64,000 nucleotides of DNA from Palsa-504 sp963744575 (GCA_963744575.1 CAVUUF010000006.1:1-64000), one strand, 5' to 3'; shown: positions 26,308-36,782, counted from the first letter of the stretch. Made by a program: numbers and translations. The notes: a model not told the origin generated them from the letters alone.

Positions 26308-27767
26308 CTAGACAGGCGCCTTACTGGCCTCGGCCTGCTGCTCGAAGATCTGGACGACTTCCTCGACGGAACGGCCCTTTGTCTCGGGCAGGAACTTGAA
26401 CACGAATCCGATCGCCACTACCGAGAGGACCGCGAAGGACACCATGACCCAGGCCAGCCCCCATGCATTCTGCCAGGCCGGGAACGCCTCGATCAGCGCG
26501 AAATTGGCCACCCAGTCCACGGCCGCGCCGATCGCAGCCGCCCGGCCGCGGACAGATGTCGGGAAGACCTCGCCCTGGATCAGCCAGCCCGTCCCGCCGA
26601 CACCGATCGCGAACGAGGTGATGAAGAACGAGAAGCCGACCATGACCACCACGGTCTTGGGTATGTCGGTAAGGAACGCGACTCCGGCCGCCGCGACCAG
26701 CATGAACACCGCCATCCCCGCGTAACCCCCGATGGCCAGCGGGCGCCGCCCGAACTTGTCGATCCAGCGGAAGGCGAAATAGGTCGCGACCACGTTGACC
26801 GCGCCCAAGATGGCGGTGACCTCCACCCCGGCCACCGCGGCGGCGACGGGATCGTGCCCGTTGCCCTGGAAGAAGGTCGCCAGGATCTTCGGGCCGTAGT
26901 AGAACGGGACGTTGATCCCGGTGATCTGCTGGAAAATGAAGAACACGCAGACCACGATCAGCGCCCGGATCACGCCCTTCGTCCACTGCGTCTTCCGCCG
27001 CCGTTCTTCCACCGTGCCCCGGAGCTGCTCCGCGGCCGTACGGATCTCCTCTTCGGTGGTCTCCATCCCGAGCTTCCCGAACGCCTTCCTGAGTATCGGC
27101 GTAGCGGTCATGCAGCATCAGCCACCGGGGCGACTCGGGCATCCTGGACCGCAGCGCCACGGCCAGTATCGCCGGCAGCGCGCCGATGCCGAGAATGAGC
27201 CTCCAGTCGAGGTTGCCAGCGTTATGCGGCAGAGCCACCAAGACGACCACGGCCACCAGATAAGACACCAGGATCCCCACGGTGATCATCCACTGCTGGA
27301 TGATGCTCAGCTGGCCCCGCCGTTCCCGGGGCGCGAACTCCGCGATATACGCGGTGGCGATCGCGGAGTCAGCCCCGATAGCCAGCCCGATGAGCGTGCG
27401 GGACGACAGCAGCATGAAGGCATTCACGGTGAACGCCGACAACAGCGCGCCAATGGCATAGATGGCGGCGTCGGTCACGAGCAGGGTCTTGCGCCCGAAG
27501 TAGGTCGGTCAGCGGCCCGGCGATGAGCGCTCCCGCGCCGGCGCCCAGGGACGCGCCGGCCACCAGATAACCCGTCCAGAAGCTCGACAGATGGTAAGGA
27601 ATGAAGCCCAGCGCCGAGCCGATGTTAGAGGTGTCGTATCCGAAGAGAAACCCGCCGACGCAGGCCAGCACGGCCAGGTACCAGTAGAAGCCCGTCGGGA
27701 TCCGCGAATCCAGCTCCTCGAGCACATTGCGCCCTGACGGCCGCGTAGCTCTAGCCTCAGATACCAT
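26308..27767 (-). pseudogene. sugar-porter MFS transporter with two frameshifts
   Basis: The start (ATG 27767) reads VLEELDSRIPTGFYWYLAVL then GGFLFGYDTSNIGSALG, the typical first helix of sugar:H+ symporters. After GALIAGPLTD one extra base near 27505 shifts the frame; the true path continues YFGRKTLLVTDAA, then IAEFAPRERRGQL (the PESPR/RRG loop family) and MPESPRWLML. A second slip near 27090 leads into LRKAFGKLGMETTEEEI and the remaining six helices, ending PETKGRSVEEVVQIFE, the classical sugar-porter tail. All 12 helices are represented, so only two single-base changes break it. Sequencing error is possible here. Confidence 0.8.
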
Positions 27768-28789
27768 CGGCAGGCCCTTCTCAGTACCGCCTCGGCCACC
27801 CGGTCCAGCCAACTCCGTGCCCAGTTACCCGCGTGGCCGGGCGGCAAACCCCGGGCGGCGGGCGGCATACTCAAACCGGCCGCCAGAACGCCAGGAGGGC
27901 AGCCCGGCCGGGCTCCCCGGGGCCGCAGAAACTCCGCAGTGAACCCTTCGTCGCCCTCCCGTGCGCTGGGACTGGCGAACCTTGTCGCCGCCCTGCCAGG
28001 GCTGGCAGCCGCCCGCGCCAACCGGCCGCCGACTTGAGAAGGGAGTAAAGAACAGCAGCGGGTTAACCGCGGGGCGCACCGCCTGTGACGTCGGCGCACA
28101 GGCGCCGACCCGGCGCGCCAATGTGGCAGAATATTCGTTCGGTTGTCGCGCGAACGGTGTCAACGGCAACTGGTAGTGCCAGGCGGTTACATGCGTAGGC
28201 TGCTAGGGCGAGGTGACCGCCCTGCGCAGTCCCCTCGGCGGCGAATAGGCAGCCGCATCGGCACCGCGGTGTCCCGCGACGTCGTCCCTGAACTCCTGCT
28301 CCGGCTGGGCTCGCGCTCCTGGGATACGGACGCTACGAGCAAACATCAGACGGCCACGACATAGCCCGCCGCGGTAGCGCACGTTCCGTCCGGTCCGGCA
28401 CGGGAATAGACCGATGGCACCTTCGGCACCTCTGGGCCAGGCGCCCAGAGATCGCACGTAGGACCGTTTTACCGTGTTCTATGCTGTCTCGCTCCGTGCC
28501 AGCCCGTCTCACCTGTTCGGCCGCGGCGTACCGCACCGGCACCTTCCTTTGGTCACATTCCCGGTCACCAGGACCGAACGGTGGTCAGATGTTACGCGTC
28601 ATGCGCCGTGAGTGCCGGACGTCACTCTCGGCGAACTGCGGTTGCTGGCCTGCCCCCGCCGATGAGCGTATCCGCCATGCTCACCCTGGCGCCGGGATGC
28701 TCACCGTGGCGGCTCCGTCCGGCAGTGGCGGCGCTCCGGCTGCCGTCACGGACGGTGGCGGCCGGGCCGACATGCGGCGCGCAAGTACC
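27768..28789. other. 1.0-kb stretch without a recognisable gene
   Basis: Several short frames on both strands, none with a motif, codon bias or ribosome binding site that convinces. It lies between the broken transporter and the IS66 remnant and is probably decayed accessory DNA. Confidence 0.4.
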
Positions 28790-29226
28790 CGCCTGATTGA
28801 AGCCAGCCTGGCCCGCGACCAGGGCCTGAGCGCGGTCCCCGCCGAGATGATGACCGCGGAGTACCTGACGCTGTTCCGCCGCGGCATCACCGTCGGGCTG
28901 TCGCAGGTCCGCCGCGTCCCGGGCGCAAGAGCAAGCAGCCACCCGCCCGGCTCCTGCTGGAGTGCCTGCGGCACCGCGAGGCGGACGTGCTGCGGTTCCT
29001 GCCCGACACCGCCATCCCCTACCAGCAACCAGGCAGAACGCGACCTGCGGCCATCAAAGACCCAGCAGAAGATCAGCGGCCGGCTCCGCTCGGAGAAGAC
29101 CACCCGGGACCGGTACGGGATCCGCGGATACGCCTCCACCGCCGCCAAGCACAGGATCGCCGTCTTCACCGCCATCCGTGACACGCCGGAAACCCCTGGA
29201 TACCACCCATCCCGGCAACCGCCTGA
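28790..29226 (+). pseudogene. IS66-family transposase C-terminal remnant
   Basis: Pieces of the IS66 catalytic C-terminus appear in order but in alternating frames: LIEASLARDQGLSAVPAEMM, then KSKQPPARLLLECLRHREAD then VLRFLPDTAIPY, then NQAERDLRPSKTQQKISGR followed by TAAKHRIAVFTAIRD, and finally GNPWIPPIPATA with the stop at 29224-29226. Frame changes lie near 28923, 29020 and 29190. The N-terminal zinc finger and most of the DDE domain are missing, so this is an inactive relic. Confidence 0.75.
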
Positions 29227-29623
29227 GCTACGTCCGAAACCAATCACACAACGCAGCTCACCGGTAATTCAAGCCAAGACCTGAATGCTTACCCTGCGAG
29301 GTGCTTATTGCGGCTATTCTCGTCGCACTGACGCTTCCGCCGTACCGAGGGCTGCCCATGCCCCGAGGCATGAGAATCCGGCGGCTGGATTCCCGGCGGC
29401 AGAACCACCAGGCGTCCTTGTCTCTGCGGCGGATTGGGCATAGTGTAAAGAATAGGAAAGTGTACCCGTCCATCCCGCGTGTGGACGAATCGATAGCCCT
29501 TTCGACTGCTTTGGACCCCGGGTAGCGCCTTGCGTGCAGCTAAGCCGAGGGCGGCATCTGACCTTTTCCGTGCTCGCTGTCGGTCAGCGGCGCACGGCTT
29601 GCGAGCAGGATACGGGCGACGCG
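29227..29623. other. gap without a recognisable gene
   Basis: No supported frame; holds the upstream region of the small membrane protein that follows. Confidence 0.4.
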
Positions 29624-29791
29624 ATGGCGATGGACTGGTATGACACTTTGATGGGGTCCGTGCTGGTGATTTCTGGCGGGCTGACGTTCGCATACACCGG
29701 AGCCGCTTCGAAGATTCTGCTCATCCTGACTCTTATCGGTGCTGCCGCCACGATCGTCATCGGTGTGCTGCTGTTCTTTCATCTTGCCTGA
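29624..29791 (+). CDS. small membrane protein of unknown function
   Basis: From the ATG at 29624 (in-frame ATG also at 29630) the 55-residue product has two hydrophobic segments (about 9-24, GSVLVISGGLTFAYTG, and 28-54, ILLILTLIGAAATIVIGVLL) separated by AASK, a hairpin-like membrane topology. The Ile/Leu/Phe-rich composition is unlike the Arg/Pro-rich shadow frames around it, which supports real coding. No family recognised. It is isolated between transposase remnants. Confidence 0.5.
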   Translation: MAMDWYDTLMGSVLVISGGLTFAYTGAASKILLILTLIGAAATIVIGVLLFFHLA

Positions 29792-29989
29792 GGCGCTGCA
29801 TCCGAGCAGCGTCCATCACGCGAAGCGGTTGGTTCGAAGGTCCACATCATCGGCGGGCCATGGCATGGGCTGACCGGCGCAATAGCGTGGTCGGATCTTC
29901 AGCGGTGCGGCGTGGCCGGTATTCTGAACGGGTACCAGATAAGGCACGTGTCCAACTCGACCATGTAATCTGGATTGATCGCAAGATCT

Positions 29990-30345
29990 CCGGCTACTAA
30001 CGTGCCATAAGCCACGGATCGCGGGATCGAGCGTGGCCTGCGCCAGGCACGCGGACAGCGCCGCCTCGAACTCATCGGCGTCCAGCAGCCTCGGGAGCCG
30101 GTCCAGCATCAAGGCCGACGGCGGAACGCGCAGCCCGGTCCGCGGGCTGATGCGGCAGCCGTGCCGGCCACACCTCCTGGTCCCAGCCCGCCGCTTGCGC
30201 GACCGCCAACGCCCCGCCGTGCCCGGACGCCACGCCCGCGACCATCACCGATACCAGCGAGGGCAGCGGATGCCGCTTTCCCGCGGCTTCCGCGGATCGG
30301 TCAGGAAACTCTTCAGCGACTCCCGCAAGGACACGAGGTCCGGTG
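29990..30345 (-). pseudogene. ISAs1-family transposase N-terminal remnant
   Basis: Leftward, in alternating frames: VSLRESLKSFLTDPRKPRG, then PSLVSVMVAGVASGHGGALA then VAQAAAGWDQEV, then RVPPSALMLDRLPRLLDADE and FEAALSACLAQATLDPAI. This is the N-terminal H-repeat-associated domain of ISAs1-type transposases. The catalytic part is missing, and at least two frame changes are needed to read it. Confidence 0.6.
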
Positions 30346-31422
30346 CCCCCCGTCCCGGCAGGCAGGTGGCGGCGGATGCAGCCGGCAAGCCACGATGAGG
30401 ACCCGGGCGTGGTCCTGTCGGTGCTGGTCTGTCAGGGTTGGCACCCGAATTATCACCACGGGGCGCCCTCACTTCAAGCACATCCGCACCACAGGACCCT
30501 GTGTCGCGCGCTGCCCCGCCAGCCGGGTAGCTTTACCGCAAAGTAACCCAAAGAAAAACCCCCAGGCTCCCGGACTCCTGCGAGGCACCGACGCTTAGTC
30601 ACACACCGTCACACGGACTTTGACGAATCCCTGAGTGCCCATAGACACTTCGAAAATAAGTCAGCATCTATTGAAGTGCAGTATGGCCTGATGTAGCGTG
30701 AGGGTAACACGGCGTATATTCCCGTAGCCGTGTTGGTCTCTGCTTAAGGCAGTTTGAGCAGCGTCCGGGAGCGTTGCTCCGGACCCTGGTAGCGCTGGCG
30801 TAGCGGATTGACCCATGAGACGCCTGGTTCGGGCAGAACGACCGCCCGCGGTCTGTCGCCCCGTCCGGGCTCGACGCCTCCTCAGCTAGTGCGAAATGCC
30901 GTGACCATTGCATTCGACGACATGCAGGCACCCGTTCTGGTGCTGGGAACCCGCAGGTGGCAGGGCCCTGCGCTCCAGTCTCGAGCGCGGTACACCGGGG
31001 ACATTCCAGTTTGGCATCGGGTGCCCGGGCTGGTATGTGGTCCCTTCGCCGGGGCGGCCGGCGTGCGCGGGATACCCGGAATAAGCAGGAGGACCCCGAT
31101 TGATGCGGGCAAACCTGAGTTATATGGCCGTCAGCAGCCGTTCCGGCCGCTCCTAGGATCAGGAGGTGCACTTGCACGGCGAGCAATTCTCGCCCGCGCC
31201 CACCACGAATGGCCTTGCGCAAAAAACGCTTGGTGTACCCGTGTAGCAGCATTTTGAGGCGTCCCGGCCAGAGCCAGAAGGGACGCTCTAAGCCGCGGGG
31301 CCGCCTGTGGCCTGGGTTCCTGTTCCGGCTGGGGAGTCGGCCGGTGAGGTTCGCGCCCTCTTCCCCGGTTGGACCGACCGCCTGGTACCGAAGCCCGACC
31401 AAATACCGAAGGCGATGAACGC
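30346..31422. other. 1.1-kb stretch without a recognisable gene
   Basis: Long opposed frames (for example 30668-31402 minus) have no family motif and a shadow-like composition. The promoter of the downstream hydrolase must lie toward the right end. Confidence 0.4.
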
Positions 31423-32289
31423 ATGAGTACCCCAGCAGACCATACGAGGCGAGCCAGCCATTCGAGGTCCGTGCCTCCCGTCCAGGAAACCAGCTATCTC
31501 AGCTGCCCTGAGGGGCGTATCGGCTACGACGTCGCAGGCGACGGCTCGCTGGTGATACTTGTGCCCGGCATGGGCGACCTGCGGGCCGGCTACCGTTTCC
31601 TCGCTCCCGACCTGCGGGCGGCGGGTTACCGGGTGGCCTGCACCGATCTTCGCGGCCACGGCGACAGCGATGCCACGTTCACGTCCTACGGCGACGAGGA
31701 AACCGCTGGCGATGTTATCGCCCTGATCGAGGAACTCGGCGGCCCGGCAGTCGTGGTGGGCAACTCGATGGGCGCCGGGTCCGCGGTCCTCGCCGCCGCG
31801 CAGCGACCCGGCCTGGTTTCCGGCCTGGTGCTGGTCGGGCCGTTCGTCCGCAACGGCAAGACCAGCATGATGCAGCGCCTCCTGCTGCGCGCGGCCATGG
31901 CACCGCCGTGGGCGGCCATCTCCTGGAAGTCCTACCTGCCGAAGCTGTACGCCTGCCGGCGGCCAGCCGATTTCGGCGAGTACCGCGACCAGGTCGTGGC
32001 GAGCCTTCGCCGGCCGGGATACGCGAAGGCGTTCTCGGCCACCACGCGCACCAGCCACGACCCGGCGGAGGCGCGGCTGGCCGATGTCACGGCACCGGTC
32101 CTGGTCGTGATGGGCGAGCAGGACCCCGACTTCCCTGACCCACGGGCGGAGGCTGACTGGATCGCCAGCGCTCTGCGCGCGCAAGTCGTCATGGTGCCCG
32201 AGGCCGGGCATTACCCGCAGTCGCAGCGGCCCGACATCACCACCGGCGCAGTCCTGCGCTTCCTGGAATCGGTCAAGGGCCGTGCCTAG
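31423..32289 (+). CDS. alpha/beta hydrolase
   Basis: With the ATG at 31423 the product has 288 residues. It is a classical alpha/beta hydrolase: oxyanion region LVILVPGMGDLRAGY, strand TDLRGHGDSD, nucleophile elbow VVVGNSMGAGSAV with S115, the acid-bearing strand VLVVMGEQDPDFPDP, and the catalytic His in VPEAGHYPQSQRPD. The order and length fit haloperoxidase/esterase-like enzymes. It lies 60 bases upstream of the large membrane/kinase-like gene on the same strand and may be cotranscribed with it. Substrate unknown. Confidence 0.88.
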   Translation: MSTPADHTRRASHSRSVPPVQETSYLSCPEGRIGYDVAGDGSLVILVPGMGDLRAGYRFLAPDLRAAGYRVACTDLRGHGDSDATFTSYGDEETAGDVIALIEELGGPAVVVGNSMGAGSAVLAAAQRPGLVSGLVLVGPFVRNGKTSMMQRLLLRAAMAPPWAAISWKSYLPKLYACRRPADFGEYRDQVVASLRRPGYAKAFSATTRTSHDPAEARLADVTAPVLVVMGEQDPDFPDPRAEADWIASALRAQVVMVPEAGHYPQSQRPDITTGAVLRFLESVKGRA

Positions 32290-32349
32290 GGCAGGGCGCC
32301 GAGCCACAGTGCTGCCCGGCATGGGGGCCACGGCCTGGGGGTACTGCCC

Positions 32350-34764
32350 ATGACGGATTCGCCCACGACGCTGCTGGCCGCCGGCGGGCCGAAGACGCGG
32401 GTGCCGGGCCGGGTCCTGGCGCCGGCGCGGTACCGGCATCCGGGCGACGTGATCCGCCTGATCGCCGCGGCCTTGGTGCTGGCCGCCGCGGCCGTGATCG
32501 CTGCGCTGCTGCCTGCCCTGCTGCGGCCTGCGGCAGCGGTCACCGGGGTCGGGCCCGCGACCGCGGCCGGGCAGGTGCTGACCGGTCTGGTCCAGGTGAT
32601 GATCGCGGCGGCGGCCCTGGTGCTGCTGGTCGCCGCGCTGCGGCATCGCCGGTTCCGGGTGCTGGCCACCGTGGCGGGCGGGTTCGCGGCGGCGGCGGCG
32701 CTGATGGCCGGGATCACCTACCTGACCGGGCCCGGCGGCTCCGCTGGCCTGCCTTCAGGGCTGCGCCAGGGTTCCTGGCTGGCCGGCGCCGGCTTCCCCG
32801 ATCCGGCCGTCCTCGCGGGACTGGCGGCCGTCGGGGTGGCCGCAGCGCCGTGGCTGAGCCGGCCGTGGCGCCGGGCGGCCTGGGCCACGCTGCTGCTGAT
32901 CGGCGCGGCCCGGCTGATCACCGGCGGCCTGCTGCCCATGCAGCTGGTGCTGGCCCTGGCCACGGGTGTGACCGTCGGGGCCGGGCTGCTGGTTGTGTTC
33001 GGGGTGCCGGACCGGCGGATGGGCCCCGCCGGGGTGGCAGCGGCGCTCCGCGCGGGTGGCGTGCCTGTCAGCCAGGTGACCGGGCCGCTGGCCACCGCGA
33101 AGGGATCGCGGCCGTTCCAGGCGACCACCAGCGACGGGAATGGCCTGTTCGTGAAGGTTTTCGGCTCCGATCAGCGGGACGCCGACCTGCTGTACCGGGC
33201 CTGGCGCGGCATCCGGCTGCGCGGCGTTGGCGACACCAGGCCTGCGGCCTCGCTGTTCAAGGCCGTCGAGCATGAGGCGCTGGTGGCAGTGATGGCCGAG
33301 CGGGCCGGGGTCGCGGTGCCGCACGTCGGCCAGGTCATCAGGGCCGACGACGGGTCAGTGCTGCTGACCATGGACCTGGTTGCGGGCACGTCTTTGGACC
33401 AGGTCCCGGCTGATCGGATCACCGATCAGCTCGCCCGGACCCTGTGGCGCGAGGTTGGTCGGCTGCATCAGGCCAGGGTCGCGCACCGGTCGCTGCACGT
33501 CAGCAACATCATGATCGGCCAGGACAGGTCTGCCGTGCTGGTCGACTTCAGCTTCGCCGAGCTCGCCGCGACCAGCCGTCAGCGAGCGATCGACGTGGCC
33601 GAGCTGCTCACCTCGCTGGCCGGCCGGATCGGCCCGGACCGTGCCGTCGCGACCGCGGCGGCCGCGATCGGCGCCGGCGGCGTCGCCGCCGCCGTGCCGC
33701 TGCTGCAGCCGCTCGCCCTGTCGGCCGGCACCCGGCGCGCGATCAAGGGCCAGGACGGCCTGCTGAAGAACACGCGCGCGGCCGCGATCGCGGCCTCCGG
33801 TGACGACGCTGACAAGGACCTCGCCCGGCTGCAGCGGGTGCGGCCGCGCACCCTGCTGTCAATTGCGGCGCTGGCCGGCGCCTTTTACTTCCTGCTGCCG
33901 CAGATCGCCGATGTGAGCAGCAGCTGGCACGCGCTGCAGCACGTCAACTGGGCCTGGCTGCCGGTGATCATCGGCCTGTCCGCGCTGACCTACGTGGCCA
34001 GCGCGATGGCGCTGATCGGCTCGGTGCCCGGGCATGTCCCGTTCGGCCCGGCCGTGCTGACACAGGGCGCCTCATCATTCATCAACCGGGTCTCGCCAGC
34101 CAACGTCGGCGGGATGGCGCTGAACGCCCGGTTCCTGCAGAAGAGCGGAACCAGCACCCCGGCCAGCGTCGCGGCGGTCGGCGTGAACGCCCTCGCGGGC
34201 GCCGTCATGCACGTCGTGCTGATCGTGGTCTTCTTCGCGCTGGCCGGCCACGACCTCACCAAAGCATTTAAGCTGCCCTCCGGCAGCAAGATCCTGCTTC
34301 TGCTGGCGGTGATCATCGCAGTCATCGGCGCGGTCCTGGCGACACGGCCCGGCCGCCGGTGGACGCGCAAGCAGCTGATCCCGGGTGCCCGGTCCGCGGC
34401 CGGCAGCCTGCGGCAGGCCGCCGCCAGCCCGGTCAAGCTGGGCCTGCTCTTCGGCGGCTCGGCCCTGATCACTCTGGCCTACATCGCCGGGCTGGCCGCC
34501 TCGATCCAGGCGTTCGGCGGGGGCCCTGGCCTGGTCGTGATCGGCGCGGTATACCTGGCTGCCGCGGCGCTGGCGGCGGCAGCGCCGACGCCGGGCGGTC
34601 TCGGCGCGATCGAGGCGGCGCTGGTCGCCGGGCTGACCGGCGTGGGCATGCAGCCCGGGCCCGCGGTCTCGGCCGTGCTGCTGTACCGGCTGGCGACCTA
34701 CTGGCTGCCGGTGCTGCCGGGCTGGCTGTGCTGGCGGTCCCTGCAACACCGGGAGTACGTGTGA
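32350..34764 (+). CDS. large membrane protein: degenerate kinase-like domain plus UPF0104/MprF-type flippase region
   Basis: An 804-residue protein. Four or so N-terminal helices (about 36-215) precede a cytosolic kinase-like domain (about 225-440). In it the catalytic loop reads HRSLHVSNIMI, so the HRD aspartate is S381. The metal-binding strand reads LVDFSFAEL with D399 kept and Gly replaced. The C-terminal third (about 500-800) has seven or eight helices with the NRVSPANVGGMALNARFL and PTPGGLGAIEAAL blocks of the lysyl-phosphatidylglycerol synthase membrane region (UPF0104/AglD). Related proteins move or modify lipids. Loss of the catalytic Asp suggests a pseudokinase or atypical kinase. 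It begins a cluster with a binding lipoprotein and PAP2 phosphatases. Confidence 0.86.
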   Translation: MTDSPTTLLAAGGPKTRVPGRVLAPARYRHPGDVIRLIAAALVLAAAAVIAALLPALLRPAAAVTGVGPATAAGQVLTGLVQVMIAAAALVLLVAALRHRRFRVLATVAGGFAAAAALMAGITYLTGPGGSAGLPSGLRQGSWLAGAGFPDPAVLAGLAAVGVAAAPWLSRPWRRAAWATLLLIGAARLITGGLLPMQLVLALATGVTVGAGLLVVFGVPDRRMGPAGVAAALRAGGVPVSQVTGPLATAKGSRPFQATTSDGNGLFVKVFGSDQRDADLLYRAWRGIRLRGVGDTRPAASLFKAVEHEALVAVMAERAGVAVPHVGQVIRADDGSVLLTMDLVAGTSLDQVPADRITDQLARTLWREVGRLHQARVAHRSLHVSNIMIGQDRSAVLVDFSFAELAATSRQRAIDVAELLTSLAGRIGPDRAVATAAAAIGAGGVAAAVPLLQPLALSAGTRRAIKGQDGLLKNTRAAAIAASGDDADKDLARLQRVRPRTLLSIAALAGAFYFLLPQIADVSSSWHALQHVNWAWLPVIIGLSALTYVASAMALIGSVPGHVPFGPAVLTQGASSFINRVSPANVGGMALNARFLQKSGTSTPASVAAVGVNALAGAVMHVVLIVVFFALAGHDLTKAFKLPSGSKILLLLAVIIAVIGAVLATRPGRRWTRKQLIPGARSAAGSLRQAAASPVKLGLLFGGSALITLAYIAGLAASIQAFGGGPGLVVIGAVYLAAAALAAAAPTPGGLGAIEAALVAGLTGVGMQPGPAVSAVLLYRLATYWLPVLPGWLCWRSLQHREYV

Positions 34765-34849
34765 GCGCCGGCGCGCCGCCGCCCGGAGAAACGGGATCCC
34801 CGGCTCCGGCGCGTGCGGAGCAACCTGTTCTTCTCGACCCGCACGGAAC

Positions 34850-35824
34850 ATGATGAGAGCAGTGCCGGAACGACGGACGGTGGTATACCTAGCCTGTCTG
34901 GCGCTGGCCGCCGCGTGCTGCGCCTGCACTTCCGCCAGCGGCAGCGGGCCGGCTGGCCGGGCAGGCGAGGCCAGCCGGCATGGCGCCGAGATCACGGTCG
35001 GGTCATTCGACTTCCCGGAGAGCGTGCTGCTCGCCGACATCTACGCCGGCGCGCTCACGGCGCAGGGTTTCCCCGTCCGCGTCCTGCCGGACCTCGGCCC
35101 GCGTGAGCTGGTGGACCCGGCGCTGATGAGCGGACTTGTCCAGGTGCTGCCGGAGTACTCCGGGTCGGCGCTGGAGTTCGTCAGCCTGGGACGGCAGTCC
35201 GCGACGTCCGATATGACGGCGACCGGCAGGGCGCTGGCCGGGTGGGTGGCGGGCCGGGGGCTGGTGGCGGGGCGCCCGTCCGCCGCGCAGGACGCCAACG
35301 TCATCGTGGTCACCGCCGCGACCGCGGCCCGCTATGGCCTGCGATCGGTCGCCGACCTGGCCCGGGTGGCGCCGCGGCTGGCGTTCGGCGGTCCGCCCGA
35401 ATGCCCGGAGCGAGTCTACTGCCTGCTCGGGCTGAGGCAGGTTTACGGGCTCCAGTTCCGGGTTTTCGTGCCGCTGGACGCCGGGGGCCCGCTGACGCTG
35501 CAGGCCCTGCAGGAAGGGGACATCGGCGTCGCGCTGCTGTTCAGCACCGATCCGGCCATCACGGCGGATCATCTGGTGGTGCTGGCCGATGACCGCGGCC
35601 TGCAGTCGGCCGAGAACGTCGTCCCGCTGGTGCGCCGGGATGCCGTCGCCCGCTACGGTCCGCGGCTTCTCGCGGTGCTCAACACGGTGTCGGCGCGCCT
35701 TTCTACCGGCTCGCTGCGCGCCCTGGACGCGTGGGTGGAACTACGCGGACAAGGTCCGCGCCTGGTGGCCGGGAGCTGGCTGCGGACGCAGGGGCTGGCC
35801 TCGACGGAGGAGGTGTCGCGTTGA
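34850..35824 (+). CDS. osmoprotectant (glycine betaine/choline-type) ABC substrate-binding lipoprotein
   Basis: A 324-residue protein. The N-terminus has a basic start, a hydrophobic core and a Cys-rich cleavage region (LALAAACCACTSA) suggesting lipoprotein processing at one of the Cys residues. The mature part is an OpuAC/ProX-like two-lobe binding protein: ITVGSFDFPESVLLADIYAG, VLPDLGPRELVDPALMSGLV, LPEYSGSALEF and ALQEGDIGVALLFSTDPAI. No permease or ATPase gene is adjacent, so it is either an orphan or uses a system elsewhere. Its stop overlaps a TTG that would start the next gene (PAP2-like), implying cotranscription. Confidence 0.85.
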   Translation: MMRAVPERRTVVYLACLALAAACCACTSASGSGPAGRAGEASRHGAEITVGSFDFPESVLLADIYAGALTAQGFPVRVLPDLGPRELVDPALMSGLVQVLPEYSGSALEFVSLGRQSATSDMTATGRALAGWVAGRGLVAGRPSAAQDANVIVVTAATAARYGLRSVADLARVAPRLAFGGPPECPERVYCLLGLRQVYGLQFRVFVPLDAGGPLTLQALQEGDIGVALLFSTDPAITADHLVVLADDRGLQSAENVVPLVRRDAVARYGPRLLAVLNTVSARLSTGSLRALDAWVELRGQGPRLVAGSWLRTQGLASTEEVSR

Positions 35825-36480
35825 GCGAGAAGGCGGAGACGGTGACCACACGGGCCGGCGTGGCGAGCCTTCCGCCGGGTCCTGCCGTGCGGCGGACGCC
35901 GCGCCACCGGCGCCCGACCGATGCGCCCCCGCCGCTGCCGCATCCGATCTCGGTCACCACCAGGGCCTGGCTGGTCCTCGCGGTCGTCGTCCTGGCCGGC
36001 GTGATCGTGATCTCGGTGCGCGCCCCGTCTCTGCGGCTCGATAACCAGGTCAACACGGCGGTACTCCGGCTTTTCGCGCGGGCCCGAACGCCGTGGCTGA
36101 CCGACGCCGCCAACGGGATCTCTGCGGTCTGCTCCGGCTGGGGGGCCACGGTGGTCGGGCTGTCCGCGGTCGTGCTGACGATGGCGTTCCGGCGCTGGCG
36201 GCACCTGCTGGTGTTCCTGTGCAGCCTGTTCCTCCTTGAGATTGCCATCCAGTTGATCGACAGCGGACTGACACGGCCGCGCCCGTACGGCGTGCCGGCC
36301 ATCGCGGGCTGGGCGGGGTTCTCGGCGCCCTGCCCTGCATTGCCGCGCTCCCGTCGGGCTGGACTGCGGCCCTCGGCCACATCGTCAGCGGGCGGGCCAG
36401 CTTCGGGCTGGACTCCGGCTCCCTGGCCGGGGGCGGCGTCCGGTTCGTGCTCGGCCAGCCAGGGCAGCTGCAGTCGGTGA
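35821..36480 (+). pseudogene. PAP2-family membrane phosphatase, N-terminal part with out-of-frame end
   Basis: A TTG start overlaps the previous stop. After a Pro/Arg-rich leader the frame has membrane segments (about residues 48-65 and 95-120) and RLFARARTPWLTDAANGISA, then LLEIAIQLIDSGLTRPRPYG, the KxxxxxxRP-like first PAP2 motif region, then GWAGFSAP. From about 36330 the frame becomes Pro/Ser/Arg-rich with no PSGH or later His motif, while a different frame becomes protein-like. The catalytic half is thus lost, by a frameshift or deletion near 36325. Confidence 0.55.
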
Positions 36481-36782
36481 CGATCACCCTGACCGCGACC
36501 TGCGACACCTCGGGCGCCCAGCAGATCCCCTCCGACCAGCCCGGCATGCGCCGGTTCGAGCGCCCGCTAAGCCTGGTCCCTGCCTACTCCGGCGTCCGCT
36601 ACTACACCTTCCCCGGCGGCTGCGCGACCTACCAGTTCGTCTTCGCGCCCGGCGCGTCCCCGGCCCTGGCCACCACCGTCGACACCGCGGTGGCGTTCAT
36701 GCCCCGGCCGGCGCTGGTCAGCTACGTCCGCCGCACCGAAGGCCTGGCCCTGTGCGGGCGAGGTGCCGCATGCCCGGGATGA
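36310..36782 (+). pseudogene. C-terminal remnant of an exported or membrane protein, no start codon
   Basis: In this frame the sequence is protein-like from GALPCIAALPSGWTAALGHI through SVTITLTATCDTSGAQQIPS and RYYTFPGGCATYQFVFAPGA to a stop at 36780-36782, whose TGA overlaps the ATG of the next PAP2 gene. It looks like the beta-rich extracytoplasmic C-terminus of a larger protein with one disulfide-capable Cys pair. There is no in-frame start. It may have been fused in frame to the preceding PAP2 domain before damage. Family not recognised. Confidence 0.45.

Noticed and set aside
30668..31402. 244-codon minus-strand frame
   Set aside because: No motif, no ribosome binding site and shadow-like composition; left as unassigned gap.
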